Origin: Neurospora tetraspora | Taxonomy: Eukaryota; Ascomycota; Sordariomycetes; Sordariales; Sordariaceae | Assembly (NCBI RefSeq): GCF_033439725.1 | Contig: NW_026944389.1 | Location: forward strand, 2,356,001-2,420,000 | DNA length: 64,000 nucleotides | Reading direction: 5' to 3' | Shown: piece by piece, positions 32,732-44,699 of the stretch | Layout: each line of letters begins with the position of its first letter | How positions within the stretch are numbered: the stretch's first letter is position 1 | Translations under genes and position numbers: made by a program | The notes under the pieces: model-generated | What the model saw: only the letters and a program-made list of their open reading frames with translations | Told to the model about the DNA's origin: nothing | Databases searched by the model: none

Positions 32732-34206
32732 ATGGACTACGACGACGATGCTCCGCCGGATCTCATCGAGACCAACGAGGTCATAAATGAGGAGGAGAAG
32801 CCAGTCAAGGTTCCAATCACCATAGTAACAGGTTTGCTCTCCACTACCAATCTCATTGTTGGTCGACTTCCGCTGATTACACCTCAGGCTACCTTGGAGC
32901 GGGCAAGACCACCCTTTTGAACTATATTTTGACTGCCCAGCATGGAAAGAAAATTGCCGTCATCATGAACGGTATGGCTGACACTCCGGTCCTTACATTG
33001 GGATGGTTAGCTGACGATGAGATGTACAGAGTTCGGAGATTGTTTGTCATCCTCTTGCTGCAACCCCTCAGCATATCTCTGCTAACGCTCAACCTAGCTT
33101 TGGATATTGAAAAGTCTCTCACCGTAAACAAGGACGGCGAGTCAGTCGAAGAATGGATGGAAGTTGGCAATGGCTGCATCTGCTGTTCGGTGAAGTGAGT
33201 TCCCAATGGCTGAGCACTTTGCCCCCATCAGCTATAGTACACTCACACTGACCAAAATATGATCGTCTCAGAGACACCGGTGTGAATGCCATCGAGTCCC
33301 TGATGGAAAAGAAGGGAAAATTCGACTACATCTTGCTCGAAACCACCGGGCTCGCAGACCCAGGGAATCTTGCACCTCTCTTCTGGATGGATGATGGCTT
33401 GGGAAGCACCATCTATCTCGACGGGATTGTGACGCTGGTGGACGCCAAGAACATCCTGCGGAGCTTGGATGATCCAGCTGGCAAGGTTGAGGGACATGAA
33501 GAGAGTGATGAACACGGGCATGGGCCAGTCATGACGACCGCTCATGTCCAGATCTCACACGCTGATGTCATCGTGATCAACAAGTCAGACTTGGTTAGCG
33601 AGGACGAGCTGCAGGCCGTCCAGGACAGAATCACGTCCATCAACGGGCTCGCCAAGATCCACATCACCAAACAGAGTGTGGTTCCGGAGTTGGAGGGATT
33701 CTTGCTCGACCTGCACGCTTATGACCGCGTAGAGGAATTGGACAAGGCAAGTCTGGGCCACAGCCATCTCGACAAGGTAAGAGGCTCCCTTTATTCCCTT
33801 GTGAAGGCTACCAGGACTAGTACATTTCCTGTTCCCATATGACCAACTGACATGAGTTTAGACGATATCAACATTATCTATTCCTCTACCGGTCTTGACA
33901 TCAGGCCAAGTAGAAAAACTGGATGCTTGGCTGAGGTCGGTTCTCTGGGAAAATGTTCTTCCTGGACATGAGAACGCTGCTGGCACGCCAGCTTTCGAAA
34001 TCCATCGTCTGAAGGGTCGATTAATCCTCGAGGATGGTGGCGAGAAGATGGTTCAGGGAGTAAGGGAGATCTTTGAGATTTTCGATGGCCCAGACAATAG
34101 TGGGAGTCAAACCGCCGGTAAACTCGTGCTTATCGGGCGTCATCTGGTCGATTTTGACTTCCCAACAAGCCTCCAGCAAACTGTTGGTCTTGCACAAAGC
34201 ACCTAG
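32732..34206 (+). CDS. zng1: ZNG1-type CobW/COG0523 GTPase metallochaperone
   Basis: COG0523 GTPases of the ZNG1 (formerly CBWD) branch deliver zinc to methionine aminopeptidase 1 under zinc limitation. Motifs: P-loop GYLGAGKTT (34-42), EFGDS switch region (62-66), metal-binding C-I-C-C (92-95), ETTGLADP (121-128), a His-rich stretch [11 protein letters not shown] (172-181) and NKSD (201-204), then a CobW_C domain. Exons: 32732..32831, 32888..32971, 33030..33041, 33098..33194, 33272..33776, 33862..34206. Exon 3 is 12 nt and supplies EFGD plus one base of the next codon; all joins keep frame. Length 380, normal for the family. The N terminus [10 protein letters not shown] resembles the acidic partner-docking segment of eukaryotic ZNG1 (tentative). 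Start is the first ATG; a usable frame extends upstream without one. Confidence 0.93.
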
Positions 34207-34797
34207 CCGTTGGGCACCATATAATAGATGTCGAGAAAAGGGGGAGACATGGCCTGGAAGCACGGACCATATATCCTCAAGTTCCCGTCCACTGGACCTA
34301 AATCTTCAAGTCTCTGAATCCATGAAAAGAGGGCTTTCATTCCGCAAATTCAGTTGTTTTTGATCGGTATGGCCTTGTCAGCCTTTGAGAAACTGTTTCC
34401 TTGGTTGTTAACGGGCGACCCCGCAAGTATACACCACAACGAAGTGACTGGGGATACGGGATCGCAGGTAAGTTACAAACAAACACCAAGAACCTGCAAC
34501 ACCCAACCGGTACGTACCTATGTACACTGTACAACGTCCCCACACCCCGGTGACCACTCACTGCAGCGAGTGCGTGCCGCCCGCCTGGCCTGCAGCTCCC
34601 GCTCGTTTTCAAAGCGCGACCATTCACCTGCAAACATCCATTCACTCTGGCAGCGCACCACGACACCACCTCAACCATTCGTCACCTTCTACTCGACGGC
34701 ACAACTTCCTGATCGCAACAACCGAAAGACAACATCCGTTTTCCCCTCCCTTCCGCTCCACCTCTCCGAGAGACTGGTCTAACAACCGCATAATATC
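34207..34797. promoter_or_regulatory. Intergenic region, NOT2 promoter and leader
   Basis: A short gap between the zng1 stop and the NOT2 start. The last 250 bp are C/T-rich on the coding strand, as in fungal 5' leaders. No other feature recognised. Confidence 0.45.
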
Positions 34798-37170
34798 ATG
34801 AATCGGCCAGGTACGGTGGCAATCCCGCCCTCTTCATTCCAACATTCTCGTCGACTACCCCGCTGTTTGCCCTGCTGCCCTGTCTTCTCGAAATCCGCGA
34901 TCGCCGACAACCGCTGTGATCATGGCCACCGCCTACAACTCGCCTACCCGAAACAGATGCTGGATATTGGGCTGGGTCGAGGTCATGGACAGGCTGGTGG
35001 ACAAGCTGGTGGTGCCGCTGCCGAGGCGTCGGCGCGAGCCCGTGGACGTCAACATGCTTGCTTCTTTGTCCTGTCCGTAACTCGGACTACGGTGTTTGGC
35101 AGGACTTGTTTTAAGGGCCGGCCACCGCGACAAATTTACCTTTGCGTCCCGTCACGACACCACTCACCAGCCTCTCACAAAGCTGTTCTCGACGTTTTCG
35201 GTTCCGCTCTTTCCTACAGCGGCAGCGGCGCAGTCTCTCCTACCCCAGACATACACCCCTTATGTTACATGTTGTTTTGAAGTTTGTGGACACCACTGGT
35301 CGATAGTTGCTAACATTCTCTCGGATTGACAGGGGCAGTTCCCCAATCTTTGCGCGGCATGTCTGGGTTCGGAGGACAACAACAACAACCACAACAGTCT
35401 GGGCGTGGCGTAGCGAACAGGTTACCGAACGGAAAGCTAGGTCAGGATTACAATATGCTTTGGGTACAATTGGGCCATGACTGACGATTGGTCTGGATAT
35501 AGGGGCCGTGAGCGGCGGTTCTGGCTGGGCGTTTGGCTCGGGCATGCCCATGGGCGGCAGTCCTGGTGTTCCTCCTGGTTCTGCCAGACAGTTGGGCGGC
35601 GGGAACGTCAGCTTCGCGCAAAGTCTAAGCGGGTCACAACCAGCGACCCCGTTGGATCTGTCGTAAGTCCTCATTCATAGGTATCATGTTCACCCTGTCA
35701 AACTCGGGGGCTTGGGCAATACCGCGGCTCCTGCTTCCCTCCCCTATGACTTCACGCTTCGTTCTCCCTAGGTCATCCCTGCAGCTGGTGTATTCCTCTG
35801 TGCTAACATTACCTAGGGAGTTTCCCACTTTGTCCAACACGTCGCAGTTGTCAACGGCGAATCAGGCTTCAATGTGGTCCACGGGGGCTCGTAACCTCGG
35901 AGGAGCAGTTCACCGCGGTCCTTCTACACCGCTTTCGCAGCAAGGGCAACAGGATGACTTTTTTTCGTCTCGACAACAATCGGCCCAAGGAGCTTTCAGA
36001 TTTGGAAACCAAGGGAACTCGGGGCAAACATCCCAAACACCCTCTAGCGTTACGGACGACTTCCCTCCGTTGAACAGGAGCGCAAACGGCGAACTAGGCG
36101 GCATGCCAGGCTTGGGATTCGGATCTACTCCATCGATTCACCCCAATCGGACAAATAACGGCTTGTTGAACGCACTAACAGGGAACGCGCGCACCGCAGA
36201 CGGGCGCTCACCAACTGCTATTGGACGTCCGCAGGACCAAAGGAGCCCGGTCAACGAGGAAGAAGGACGCCAAAAGCCGCCAGTGTATCGGGAAGACGGT
36301 ATGGCTTCACGCTCTTCGGTGGGCGATGCCGCTTCGCAAGCAGTTGGTACCAGGAACCCGCTCGGCGCAATCGGAAACGATCCTCCGTCTGCTAAGGGCA
36401 AGGAAGAGGAGAAGGGCCGTGCCAATGAAGTCCAAGATCCATTGGAGGGCATGCCCACAATCGACAAATTCGGCTTGAAGGGCTTGCGCACCTTGATGAA
36501 TAACTTCCCTGACTACAACTCCCTCATTATCGGGATTGATCCTTCCAGTTTAGGGTTGGAGTTGAACTCTTCTGAGTATGTGTAACCGGACTTTCCGCGA
36601 GCCCACGTATCAAGCTGACCTTCTCCAGGCTGTATTCCACCCAAATCTACTCTGTACTGGACGATGTCCCTCCCAGGCCGGCTGTGCCAAAGTTCAAGAT
36701 ACCTGAATGCTACATGGTCAAGAATGTACAACCTATCGAGGCCAAGATTCAGAGCTTTAACGAGGAGACCTTGATGTGGATTTTCTACAGCTGCCCGGGA
36801 GATATCAAGCAGCAATTGGCTGCAGCTGAGCTGTAAGATTACCTTCACTACCTTCCGTTTGGTCATTGTTATGGAGCTGACAGATCTACTCAGAACCACG
36901 CGGAACTGGAGATGGCACAAGAAACTTCAAGTGTGGCTCACCAAGGACGAGGTGGGCAACACGGCTCAGCTGAGCCCGGCTCATGAACGGGGCTACTATA
37001 TCGTGTGGGACACCGTAAACTGGCACAAGGAGCGGGTAAGTAGCGTGCAGTGGCTCGGTCTTTTGCTTGTGCGTGGAATATGCTAACGACCTGTTCAGCG
37101 AGAGTTTACCTTGTATTATTGCGATTTGGAGACCAACCTGGGCGTCCCGATGCCAGCAATAGGAGCATAA
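34798..37170 (+). CDS. not2: CCR4-NOT complex subunit NOT2
   Basis: NOT2 is a core scaffold subunit of the CCR4-NOT deadenylase, acting in mRNA decay and transcription. The N-terminal half is Gly/Gln/Ser-rich and disordered, with PLDLSEFPTLSN and TDDFPPLN short motifs. The C-terminal NOT2/3/5 (NOT-box) domain starts about residue 320 (DKFGLKGLRTLMNN) and contains ETLMWIFYSCPGD, NWRWHKKLQVWLTKD and RGYYIVWDTVNWHKERREFTLYY (given in parts here). Exons: 34798..34810, 35333..35440, 35503..35662, 35817..36575, 36629..36832, 36894..37035, 37099..37170. Product 485 residues. The first exon codes only MNRP plus one base, followed by a 522-bp intron; this first join is the least certain, but it gives an in-frame MNRPGAVPQSLRGMSG start. 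The ATG in RGMSG is the fallback start. All other junctions are fixed by the conserved domain. Confidence 0.9.
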
Positions 37171-38259
37171 GCTTTCAGTCTCATTGACACGGAATGCATG
37201 GTGCATCCGTGCTTTGGGCTATAGGGAAGAGGTTAGCTCGACACATCTAGAATACGCATCCCTCGCAGGGGCGGACATATCTAGCGAGGATAAACCGGGT
37301 AGCTCTTTGAGCGGACCACATGGCTTAGGAGGTTATTAGATGATCTGAACCTGCCGGATTCAACTAAGGGTACAGCGCTGTTGAAAGGTTTATAGCGAAG
37401 GGGCTCGTCTCAGATGAGATGAGTTAGAGATCCCATGGGTTTCGGTCAGCGCAGTTCCATAGGAATACCAGCCGTACCGGACAGATCATTATCTGCATAA
37501 TAATCATGGTTGGGACAACTTTTGCTTGATATCCAGATTACTTCCAAGCTCCATCATTTGTGATCAAAACATTTACGTTTCTGGGCAAGCTCACAGAACG
37601 TCGATCGTTTGGTAATTACACGCAACCTCCTTGCTGTTACCAGTTCCTGTTCACACGTGAAAGTTGTGTAATCATTCCGTTCATTGTTACGCTACGTTGG
37701 TGGCTTGGCATGACCCCACTGCGGTTGTTAACGTACCCAAATCCATGGATGTCACTGCTTTCCACTGCCAGTGGCTACCTCATCACTCTCACCTGTGTGT
37801 ATCGTCTGTAGGCAACCACCTTTTGCATCTGGATGTAATTCCAACTTCGCTGGCTTCACTATCTTTGGACTACCGTATCCATCAACTATATCTCGTCACA
37901 AAGCATTCATCTCTTTCATCCTCTCCTTGCCACCAACATCTTGTCGACATCGACTGCCCTTGGCACGCGCTACTTCCCTTAATCCCGTTAGTCATCGGCA
38001 TCGTCTTGCGACGCGCATCATACGTCAGGCGTTAGGGAGCGAAGCACTTTGTGACGGAGATTCTCAAACAACAACCCAAGATAGAACTTCGCCGGGACAG
38101 GAACACCAGACTACCGATCTGTATATATCGCTCAGCACATTCCACGACTTCCCGGCCTTAGTTGTCCGCTCGAAGGAACCGGTTACTCAGCGACAGCCCA
38201 ACCCCCCCTTGCGCAACCGAACGATTTCGAAAGGGGCCCAGAAACAACCGAACGAGAAA
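37171..38259. other. Intergenic region: NOT2 3' UTR and cue1 promoter/leader
   Basis: No recognisable gene. An open frame runs into the Cue1-like gene from 37771, but its upstream part is Ser/Pro/Cys-rich without family resemblance. It precedes the membrane anchor that begins the normal protein, so it is treated as leader. Confidence 0.45.
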
Positions 38260-39011
38260 ATGGCGGAGGAAGAGATCAACCTCCCTTCCCTGGTGATTGT
38301 ACTGTTGATAACCGGTCTGGCAGTACGCTACTTCTTCTTTAGCGGGAATGCATCTTCGGCAAATCGCCAGCCGGGCGGGACAGGTGGCGCATCACCGGAG
38401 GAGTTGCAAAGACGGAGGGAGCGAGAACGGGAGGCGGCGGTTGAAACGATACAGCAGATGTTTCCGCAAGTAGACAGGCGGACTATCCTGTGGGATCTGC
38501 AGCGCCATGGGGGGAACCTGCAGGCTACGACGGAAAGGATCCTGGCGGGGAGAACGGAGACTGTGAGTTGACCACCTCTTTTACTACTACTATTCCAAGT
38601 GTTGTTCTCCATGCCTAGTCACGAGAGCTTTCGCTAACGCCTGAGTGCCAACCAAACTAGCCTCCGATCACCTTCCAACCTCCGCCCCCACCCACCTCAC
38701 CAGAGACAACTGCCACGCAGCAAAGCGCAGCCGCCGCCAATAAATACGCGGAAAAGAAGGCCCACCCGGATCTGATTACGAGGTACAACTTGAAGGACAA
38801 ACTCGCCAGCGCCCCTTCAGATGATGCTGGGGCGGCGACGGCAGGCGCCCCTAAGACTGGAGGATGGAGCTCGAATCGCGAGGAGAGGCAGTCGTTGCTG
38901 CAGAAGAGGAGGGATCAGATGATTATTGAGGCGAGAAGGAAAATGGAGGCTAAGATTGCGGCGGAGAAGGCTGCTGCTGCTGCTTCTGGCGCTGCCGGCG
39001 GGAATAACTAG
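38260..39011 (+). CDS. cue1: Cue1-like ERAD factor: membrane anchor plus CUE domain
   Basis: Cue1 tethers and activates the E2 Ubc7 at the ER membrane for ER-associated degradation. Here residues 9-28 are a single membrane segment close to the N terminus, followed by a Gly-rich linker and a CUE domain at about 60-97 (VETIQQMFPQ...LWDLQRHGGNLQATTERIL) with the MFP and di-Leu-type ubiquitin-binding positions. After the intron comes a Pro-rich linker, then HPDLITRYNLKDKL, then a charged C-terminal helix that may be the Ubc7-binding region (inference). Exons are 38260..38562 and 38661..39011, with a 98-bp intron at phase 0; product 217 residues, normal for Cue1. Start is the ATG just before the membrane segment. 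Confidence 0.85.
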
Positions 39012-39602
39012 TTCTAAAGGCTCGAGGCTCGAGGTTGGTCCTGTGAAGCCGAGTTCGGGGGTGCCAGTTGTTTGTATGGCACAAACAGCGTATAGGACCG
39101 GCAACACGACTCTAGAGCGGGAACTTCGATGGTGGACAGGTGTTGGAGGGAGTTGAAATTATATTTCGCGCACATGTCACGGTTTGGGGCGTGTATAGAC
39201 TGTAAGAGACGAACTGGGCATCATCAGGCTGAAAGTGTCGAAAACAGGTCGGATAGACCGGAAGCGTCCTCTGTGGTCAAAGTGGTGTCTGGTGTTTGAG
39301 CGTAATTACCACTTTCTATGAAGACAATCTCAGTTATAGGGTTGAGAGCCCGATACTTCACCAGATGCGGGATGGTGTTTTGAGTCAACCCTCGCATAGA
39401 GGCATCTGACACTGCAGCTTTTCCTAAGCTTTCATATGTGGGAGGTCAAACCCTACATCTCTCAAAAGTGGCAGCATCCGGCGTTAAAATCTTGCAGCCG
39501 CTCTTGGTCAAGACCTTGCACCTTCCAAACTCAAATTTTAGAAGCTGGGTTTGGTCCATCTGAGCCCGTTTCGCACAACACAAACTAGAGATCATCAAGG
39601 CT
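39012..39602. other. Short intergenic region
   Basis: Holds the cue1 3' end and the promoter of the next gene. Nothing recognisable. Confidence 0.4.
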
Positions 39603-40691
39603 ATGCAGGAACAATCAGCCTCCATGAACTCAAATGAGGGAACAACATCCAGTCCCAAGGCAGTCCCGCTGACGCCTTCAAATGGACGCCCTTCCTTACT
39701 GCGTTCTGTATTTTCAATATCATCGCTCCAGCACCACATATCTCTATTCAGTGACACGGAAACCTCCCCTAGCCAGCTCAAAGCCGCCTCCGCTCCGTCC
39801 ACACCTATCTCGACAGAACCGCCATCAAAAGACGATAGAACCGCCACCGAGAAGATGTCAGAGGCTGGAACGGAATACTTCATGCCCGACTTGGCCTCTC
39901 CAGTGAGCACCCCAGGACGTGGACTCGTGCCTTTTGCAACAACACCAAAGACACTGGGAATCGACTGGCGATATGGGGCGCAAGGTAAGCATGACCCGGC
40001 CGATTCACTCTCCTGTTTCGTTTGGGTTGCTCGCAAGCTAGTCATTAAACTTCTCCTGTCTTAACCGTCACCGTCTTCAGGCACAAGTCTCCTCGTGAAC
40101 GCCGCCGAAGAGTCTCGCCGCAGTGGCAACAGCACCTTCAGCTCCAACTTCGAGCGATCGACCTACATAACCGGTCTCCAGAACCTGCTCAACGGGCTAC
40201 CCATAGACCTACGCAATGCCGAAATAGCCACACTGCAGCATGCGATCCCGCCGGCGGTGGTGAGGAAGATCGTCCAAGAGAGTAGTCCTACCAAAGACAA
40301 CAAGCCTTCAGATACAAAACACAACAAGAACGTCCAAAGGGAAAACTTGCTCCACAAGTTCCTTCTTTGGATTTTCTGCCTGGTTGATCGGTGGGTCTGG
40401 TTTGTTTGGCCAAAGGTTTTGTGTTTCTCTGTTAGGATGAAGCAGATCAGCCAGGATCACGGACAAGAGGTGGCGGGCAGTCTGGGGAGAGGCGCGTTGT
40501 CGGTCGCTGGTGCTGTCATCTTCGTTGTGAATCAGGAACCCGTGATGGAGGCGGCGCAGGCGATTAGCAAATGGGTTTATGAGGGGGTGTCGGGTGCTGT
40601 AGCGGATTTTGTGGCGATGAAGGTTGCTGGGAGAAGTGGAAGCAAGAAGGAGAAAGAGGAGGAGAGGAGGAGCGCGAGGAGGTCAAACTGA
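39603..40691 (+). CDS. Conserved-type hypothetical protein with two hydrophobic segments
   Basis: A 330-residue protein from exons 39603..39984 and 40081..40691 (96-bp intron, GTAAGC donor, TTCAG acceptor, in-frame). The N-terminal about 130 residues are Ser/Thr/Pro-rich and look disordered. The middle (GLQNLLNGLPIDLRNAEIATLQ, given partly) is a predicted helical region. Residues about 221-245 (FLLWIFCLVDRWVWFVWPKV) are strongly hydrophobic and Trp-rich, and GALSVAGAVIFVVN is a second hydrophobic stretch. It ends in a Lys/Arg/Glu-rich tail. This suggests a membrane-associated protein. I do not recognise a family and propose no function. The gene ends 293 bp before the Copia insertion. MNSNEG seven codons in is an alternative start. 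Confidence 0.75.
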
Positions 40692-40983
40692 AGGCATCTT
40701 AGTGGGAACGATACTTGTGGTAGGCGAGCAGGAGTACGGCAACAGCGGCAAGAATTATTGGGATAGCGGCATGATATTCGAGGTATTGATTGGGACCGGG
40801 TTGGAGTAGAATCGTACCTCAAGCCTACATATTTACAAATGTCCAATTCCCAAGTTTCTCGGTGTTGAATGTGCCCGCGTGGAGAGGTCACCATGAGACG
40901 GAAGAGTGACCCGACGTTGCGGGATGAGCGGATCTCATGTGGGGCCATGACGGAAACCGATCCTAGCAGAATTTGCTGACAGC
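40692..40983. other. 3' flank of the hypothetical gene, target of the Copia insertion
   Basis: Normal-composition sequence that presumably contains the 3' UTR of the preceding gene. Its last five bases, ACAGC (40979-40983), are the left target-site duplication of the Copia element. Confidence 0.6.
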
Positions 40984-41186
40984 TGTCAATTTGGTGGGCC
41001 ATATCTAGCTAGTAAGACGAGGGTTCTATAAGAGGACTAGCCTCCCAGCCACCCCAACAGCGCTACAGACCTTCTTAATACTCTGGGATCCTCCAACTTA
41101 TATATATAATCTTTTTACTCCATATATTTCATCAATACAATAATTAACCTATATTCTCTACGTTCATATAACCGTACAATTTAATA
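40984..41186 (+). repeat. Copia 5' LTR
   Basis: Starts TGTCAATTTGGTGGGCC and ends ...CAATTTAATA, the mutated form of CTGACA. The outer half is almost free of RIP changes; the inner half (after about 41099) is strongly C-to-T/G-to-A altered relative to the 3' LTR. Confidence 0.92.
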
Positions 41187-44100
41187 ATTAATAATCTAAA
41201 TTTGCAATCCCTATATTATACAAATATATTTAAAAGTATAAAATTTATTTATACAACCCCTTACACGACCGAAATTATGTCCCTATCTAAGGAATCCACT
41301 TCTAAATCCAACCGACCTTACCTCGATACCCCTTCAAAATTCCGTAAATAGAATAATAAATTCTTAGGGTACGCTAAAAGCTTAAACTTTACTAATTATT
41401 TATAAAGTTTCAAATTAGCCGTTACTAAATTTTAAGAATTATATTATTCTAATTACGCCCTTAAAGTCACAATTACCCGCTGTGTCGAAGAAATTCAAAA
41501 ATCCTTCCAACGCCTTAAAATTAAACTCCTAATCTACCGTACCCTGGCAACCCTCAATGCTACCTTTATAATTACCAATAAAATCCTTAATAACGAAGTC
41601 GAAGTTATCAACCAGTCCGAAGAAAATTAGCTAACCGATACCGTTATTTAATTAGCTGATTTTAACCTCTTAGCTGTTTAAAAATATAAATATAATGATA
41701 CTATATATAATAACCGTTAAAAAATTTATAAATCGTTTAAGATTAATAATATTAATTTTTGAAAGTAAATTTAGGAAACCGTATACCTAAATTATAAAGC
41801 TAACTCCTTCGCGCCTTTAAAATCTACCGCCGTATAATATGCCCGGGTCCGTAGTATTTATAATTACTACGAAGAAAATATTATAATTAAAGTACGTTAA
41901 TATTATTATAATTATATTAAACCCTTGTCGAACGAACTTAATAAGAATTCTAATAAAATAAATAAATAAATTAACGGTTAAGATTTAATTATAATTAACG
42001 TTATATAATATAAAATCCTAGAAATTAAAATAGCCGTTGCCTAATTTAAAAATCTACTAGATTACTTAAAATTTATTCGCCTTAATTAAATATTTAGAAT
42101 TTCGAAATTCTATAACGAAAAAATTATAATTAATACTCTTAACTTCCATATTATATTTAAGAATTTTCGTTATAAAGGCTTATATAAACGACCTTTAATT
42201 ACTACGGCTAAAACTAAGAGGTATAAAAGAGTATTTAGAATAAGTATTACTTTTAATCATTCGTAGGGTAATAATATTAAAAGTAAAAGCGTTCGACCTA
42301 ATAGAACCTATAATTAACGTAAAAGGAAACGCAATACAAAAATTAAAAATTATTCCCCTGGTTATAAAATATATAAAGAGGGTATATATATTACTAAATA
42401 ATATTAATATATATTCTCCGCCCTAACTATAGCTATAAACCTACGCTAGAAACCCAATAAAAAAATTTAAAATAGGATTATAAAGAATTTTGAAGATAAT
42501 ATAGAATTAGGCAAAGAGGTCGAAGTTTATAAACGAGAAATAGTAAAATAATACGCCTAACCCTTCCCCGAATTCAATAATAAAAATAATTAATTCTTTA
42601 ACGAGAAAAATATTTATAAAATAGCGTTTAACGTTAATAAAATTACTTTCTATATTAAGGAAGGTTTAAATATTTATCCTCTTAAAAATAGCATAATCTT
42701 CGACTTTAGGAATTCTCTCTATATATTTAATAAAATCTCTCGCTTTTTCAATTTTCATTATACCCTATATAATAATAAGCTCTAGGTTAGGGATTCCTAT
42801 ATTCTTATTAAAGGATACGGAAATATAGATATTATTATAAAAAGAATAAACAGATTTAAAAAATTTCAATTTAATAACGTAGCTTTCTACTTAAATTTTA
42901 TAGCCAATTTCGTATTTTTTTACTTCTTATATAAAAGAGGTCTCTATTAAAACTAAAAATCCTTAAATAATTATTTACACGTCCTAAATAATTCCCTTTT
43001 CTATAGCCTTTCTATATATTACTATTAAATAATTTTCGAAAATATTTCCTCGACCTTTTTAAGAGCCGCCTTCTTTACGCAACGAAACTAATTCAATTCG
43101 CTAATTAGCCGAAAATACTATAAAAAAGAAACTATTATTTAATATTACCAATTCGATTATTACGGTTCTTAGGTATTAAATTATTTTAATAACGTTATAG
43201 GGGTCCGCTTTAAAAGATTTATAATTATAAATTGTAACGCTTACGCAATATCGAAAATAAATTAATAGATTAAATAAAAACTTCGAAATTATAGTTAGAA
43301 ATTTAAAAAGAAATTCGCTATTGATTTCTTAAATTATAATAAGAACCGTTAAGAATATTCTAACGTTATACTTATTACTTACCAATATACTAGGTATATT
43401 TAGGACTATTATATAATAAATTAAGAAGCTATAATTATTACCTCCTTCTTAAACGACCTTTTTACTATATTCGTTAAGTAATCTAATATTTAACCTAAAA
43501 TTATCGAATGTAATAATGAAATTACCAGCTCTAAAGTAATAAAAAACCTCTTTATTTTCAAAAGTATAATTATAAAACCCTTTACTCTAAATACTTAAAT
43601 ATAAAATAATAGCGTAGAGCGTTAGGGAAGTATAATTAAAGAGAGATTTCGAATAATAAATTTAAATATATATTTCGCGAAAGATTTATAGCTAAACGTT
43701 ATTTCTATAGCGATCTATTTTAATAACCAATCGCTTAAATAGCTCTATAATTAGAAATCCCCTTATAAACAGTTCTATAGCTTTATCGCCTACCGAAACA
43801 GCTTCTATACGTCGTCCCCGCGTAAATTAAATATAATATACCTATATATTTATAATTATAAAATATATACAATAATTACCGCTACCTAGAAGCAGGAGTA
43901 AAAACGCTGAAAAATAAACCTTAAAACTTAAATAAAATACTTTATTAATTATATAACCTCCTCAATTTACTGAATCTAGAACCCAATTACAAATACGATT
44001 ATTAATACCCGCAATATATTATTTAACGAAAATACACTTTTTTTAAGGCAGTATTAAAAGAAATATAATCTTTATAAATCACCTTTAACTAATTTATAGT

Positions 44101-44699
44101 ATTATTTAATTAATATAATTAATCTTAATTAGTACTAAAAATATTAAACTTTGTAGATAGCCGAATTAATTTTAAGGATACCTAAATATACGATCTCCCA
44201 AGTTTATTATTAGAATTTAATTAAACCTTTAAAAAAGGAGAGACCAACCGCGGCTCTTTAGAATCCTAATTAGAAAACTCGAACTCCCCCACTAATAAAA
44301 TATCTTTCAATTTCATTTTTAATAAAAGTTACCCTATTCCTTTTAATATACTACCGCCCGCATTCTTTTTTATAAATTTTTGTTTTGATAAATATACCGA
44401 AAACGAAATTTATTACGGCTTCGAATTATAAAAGGCCGTATTTAACGTAGGAAGATTTTATTAACTTACGGCTAAATATTATAATAAAGTAGTTATAAAA
44501 GTAAAATTAGAGCGCCGTTCCTAGAAAAGTAAAATTATTATCTAGAAGGAATTCAATTCCTTCGTTTTTATAGATAAACTTTAAACTATCTACCGCTAGA
44601 AATTATTACCGCTATTAAAAAACTATAAATTTTTTAACTACTACCTTTTTAGAAACTTGTTTAGAGAAGTAGAGTAAGTTTATTTTAATAGTTATAAAG

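Noticed and set aside
37771-38259. N-terminal extension of the Cue1-like protein
   Set aside because: The frame is open upstream, but the extra 163 residues are compositionally leader-like, would put the membrane anchor internally and are not seen in the family.
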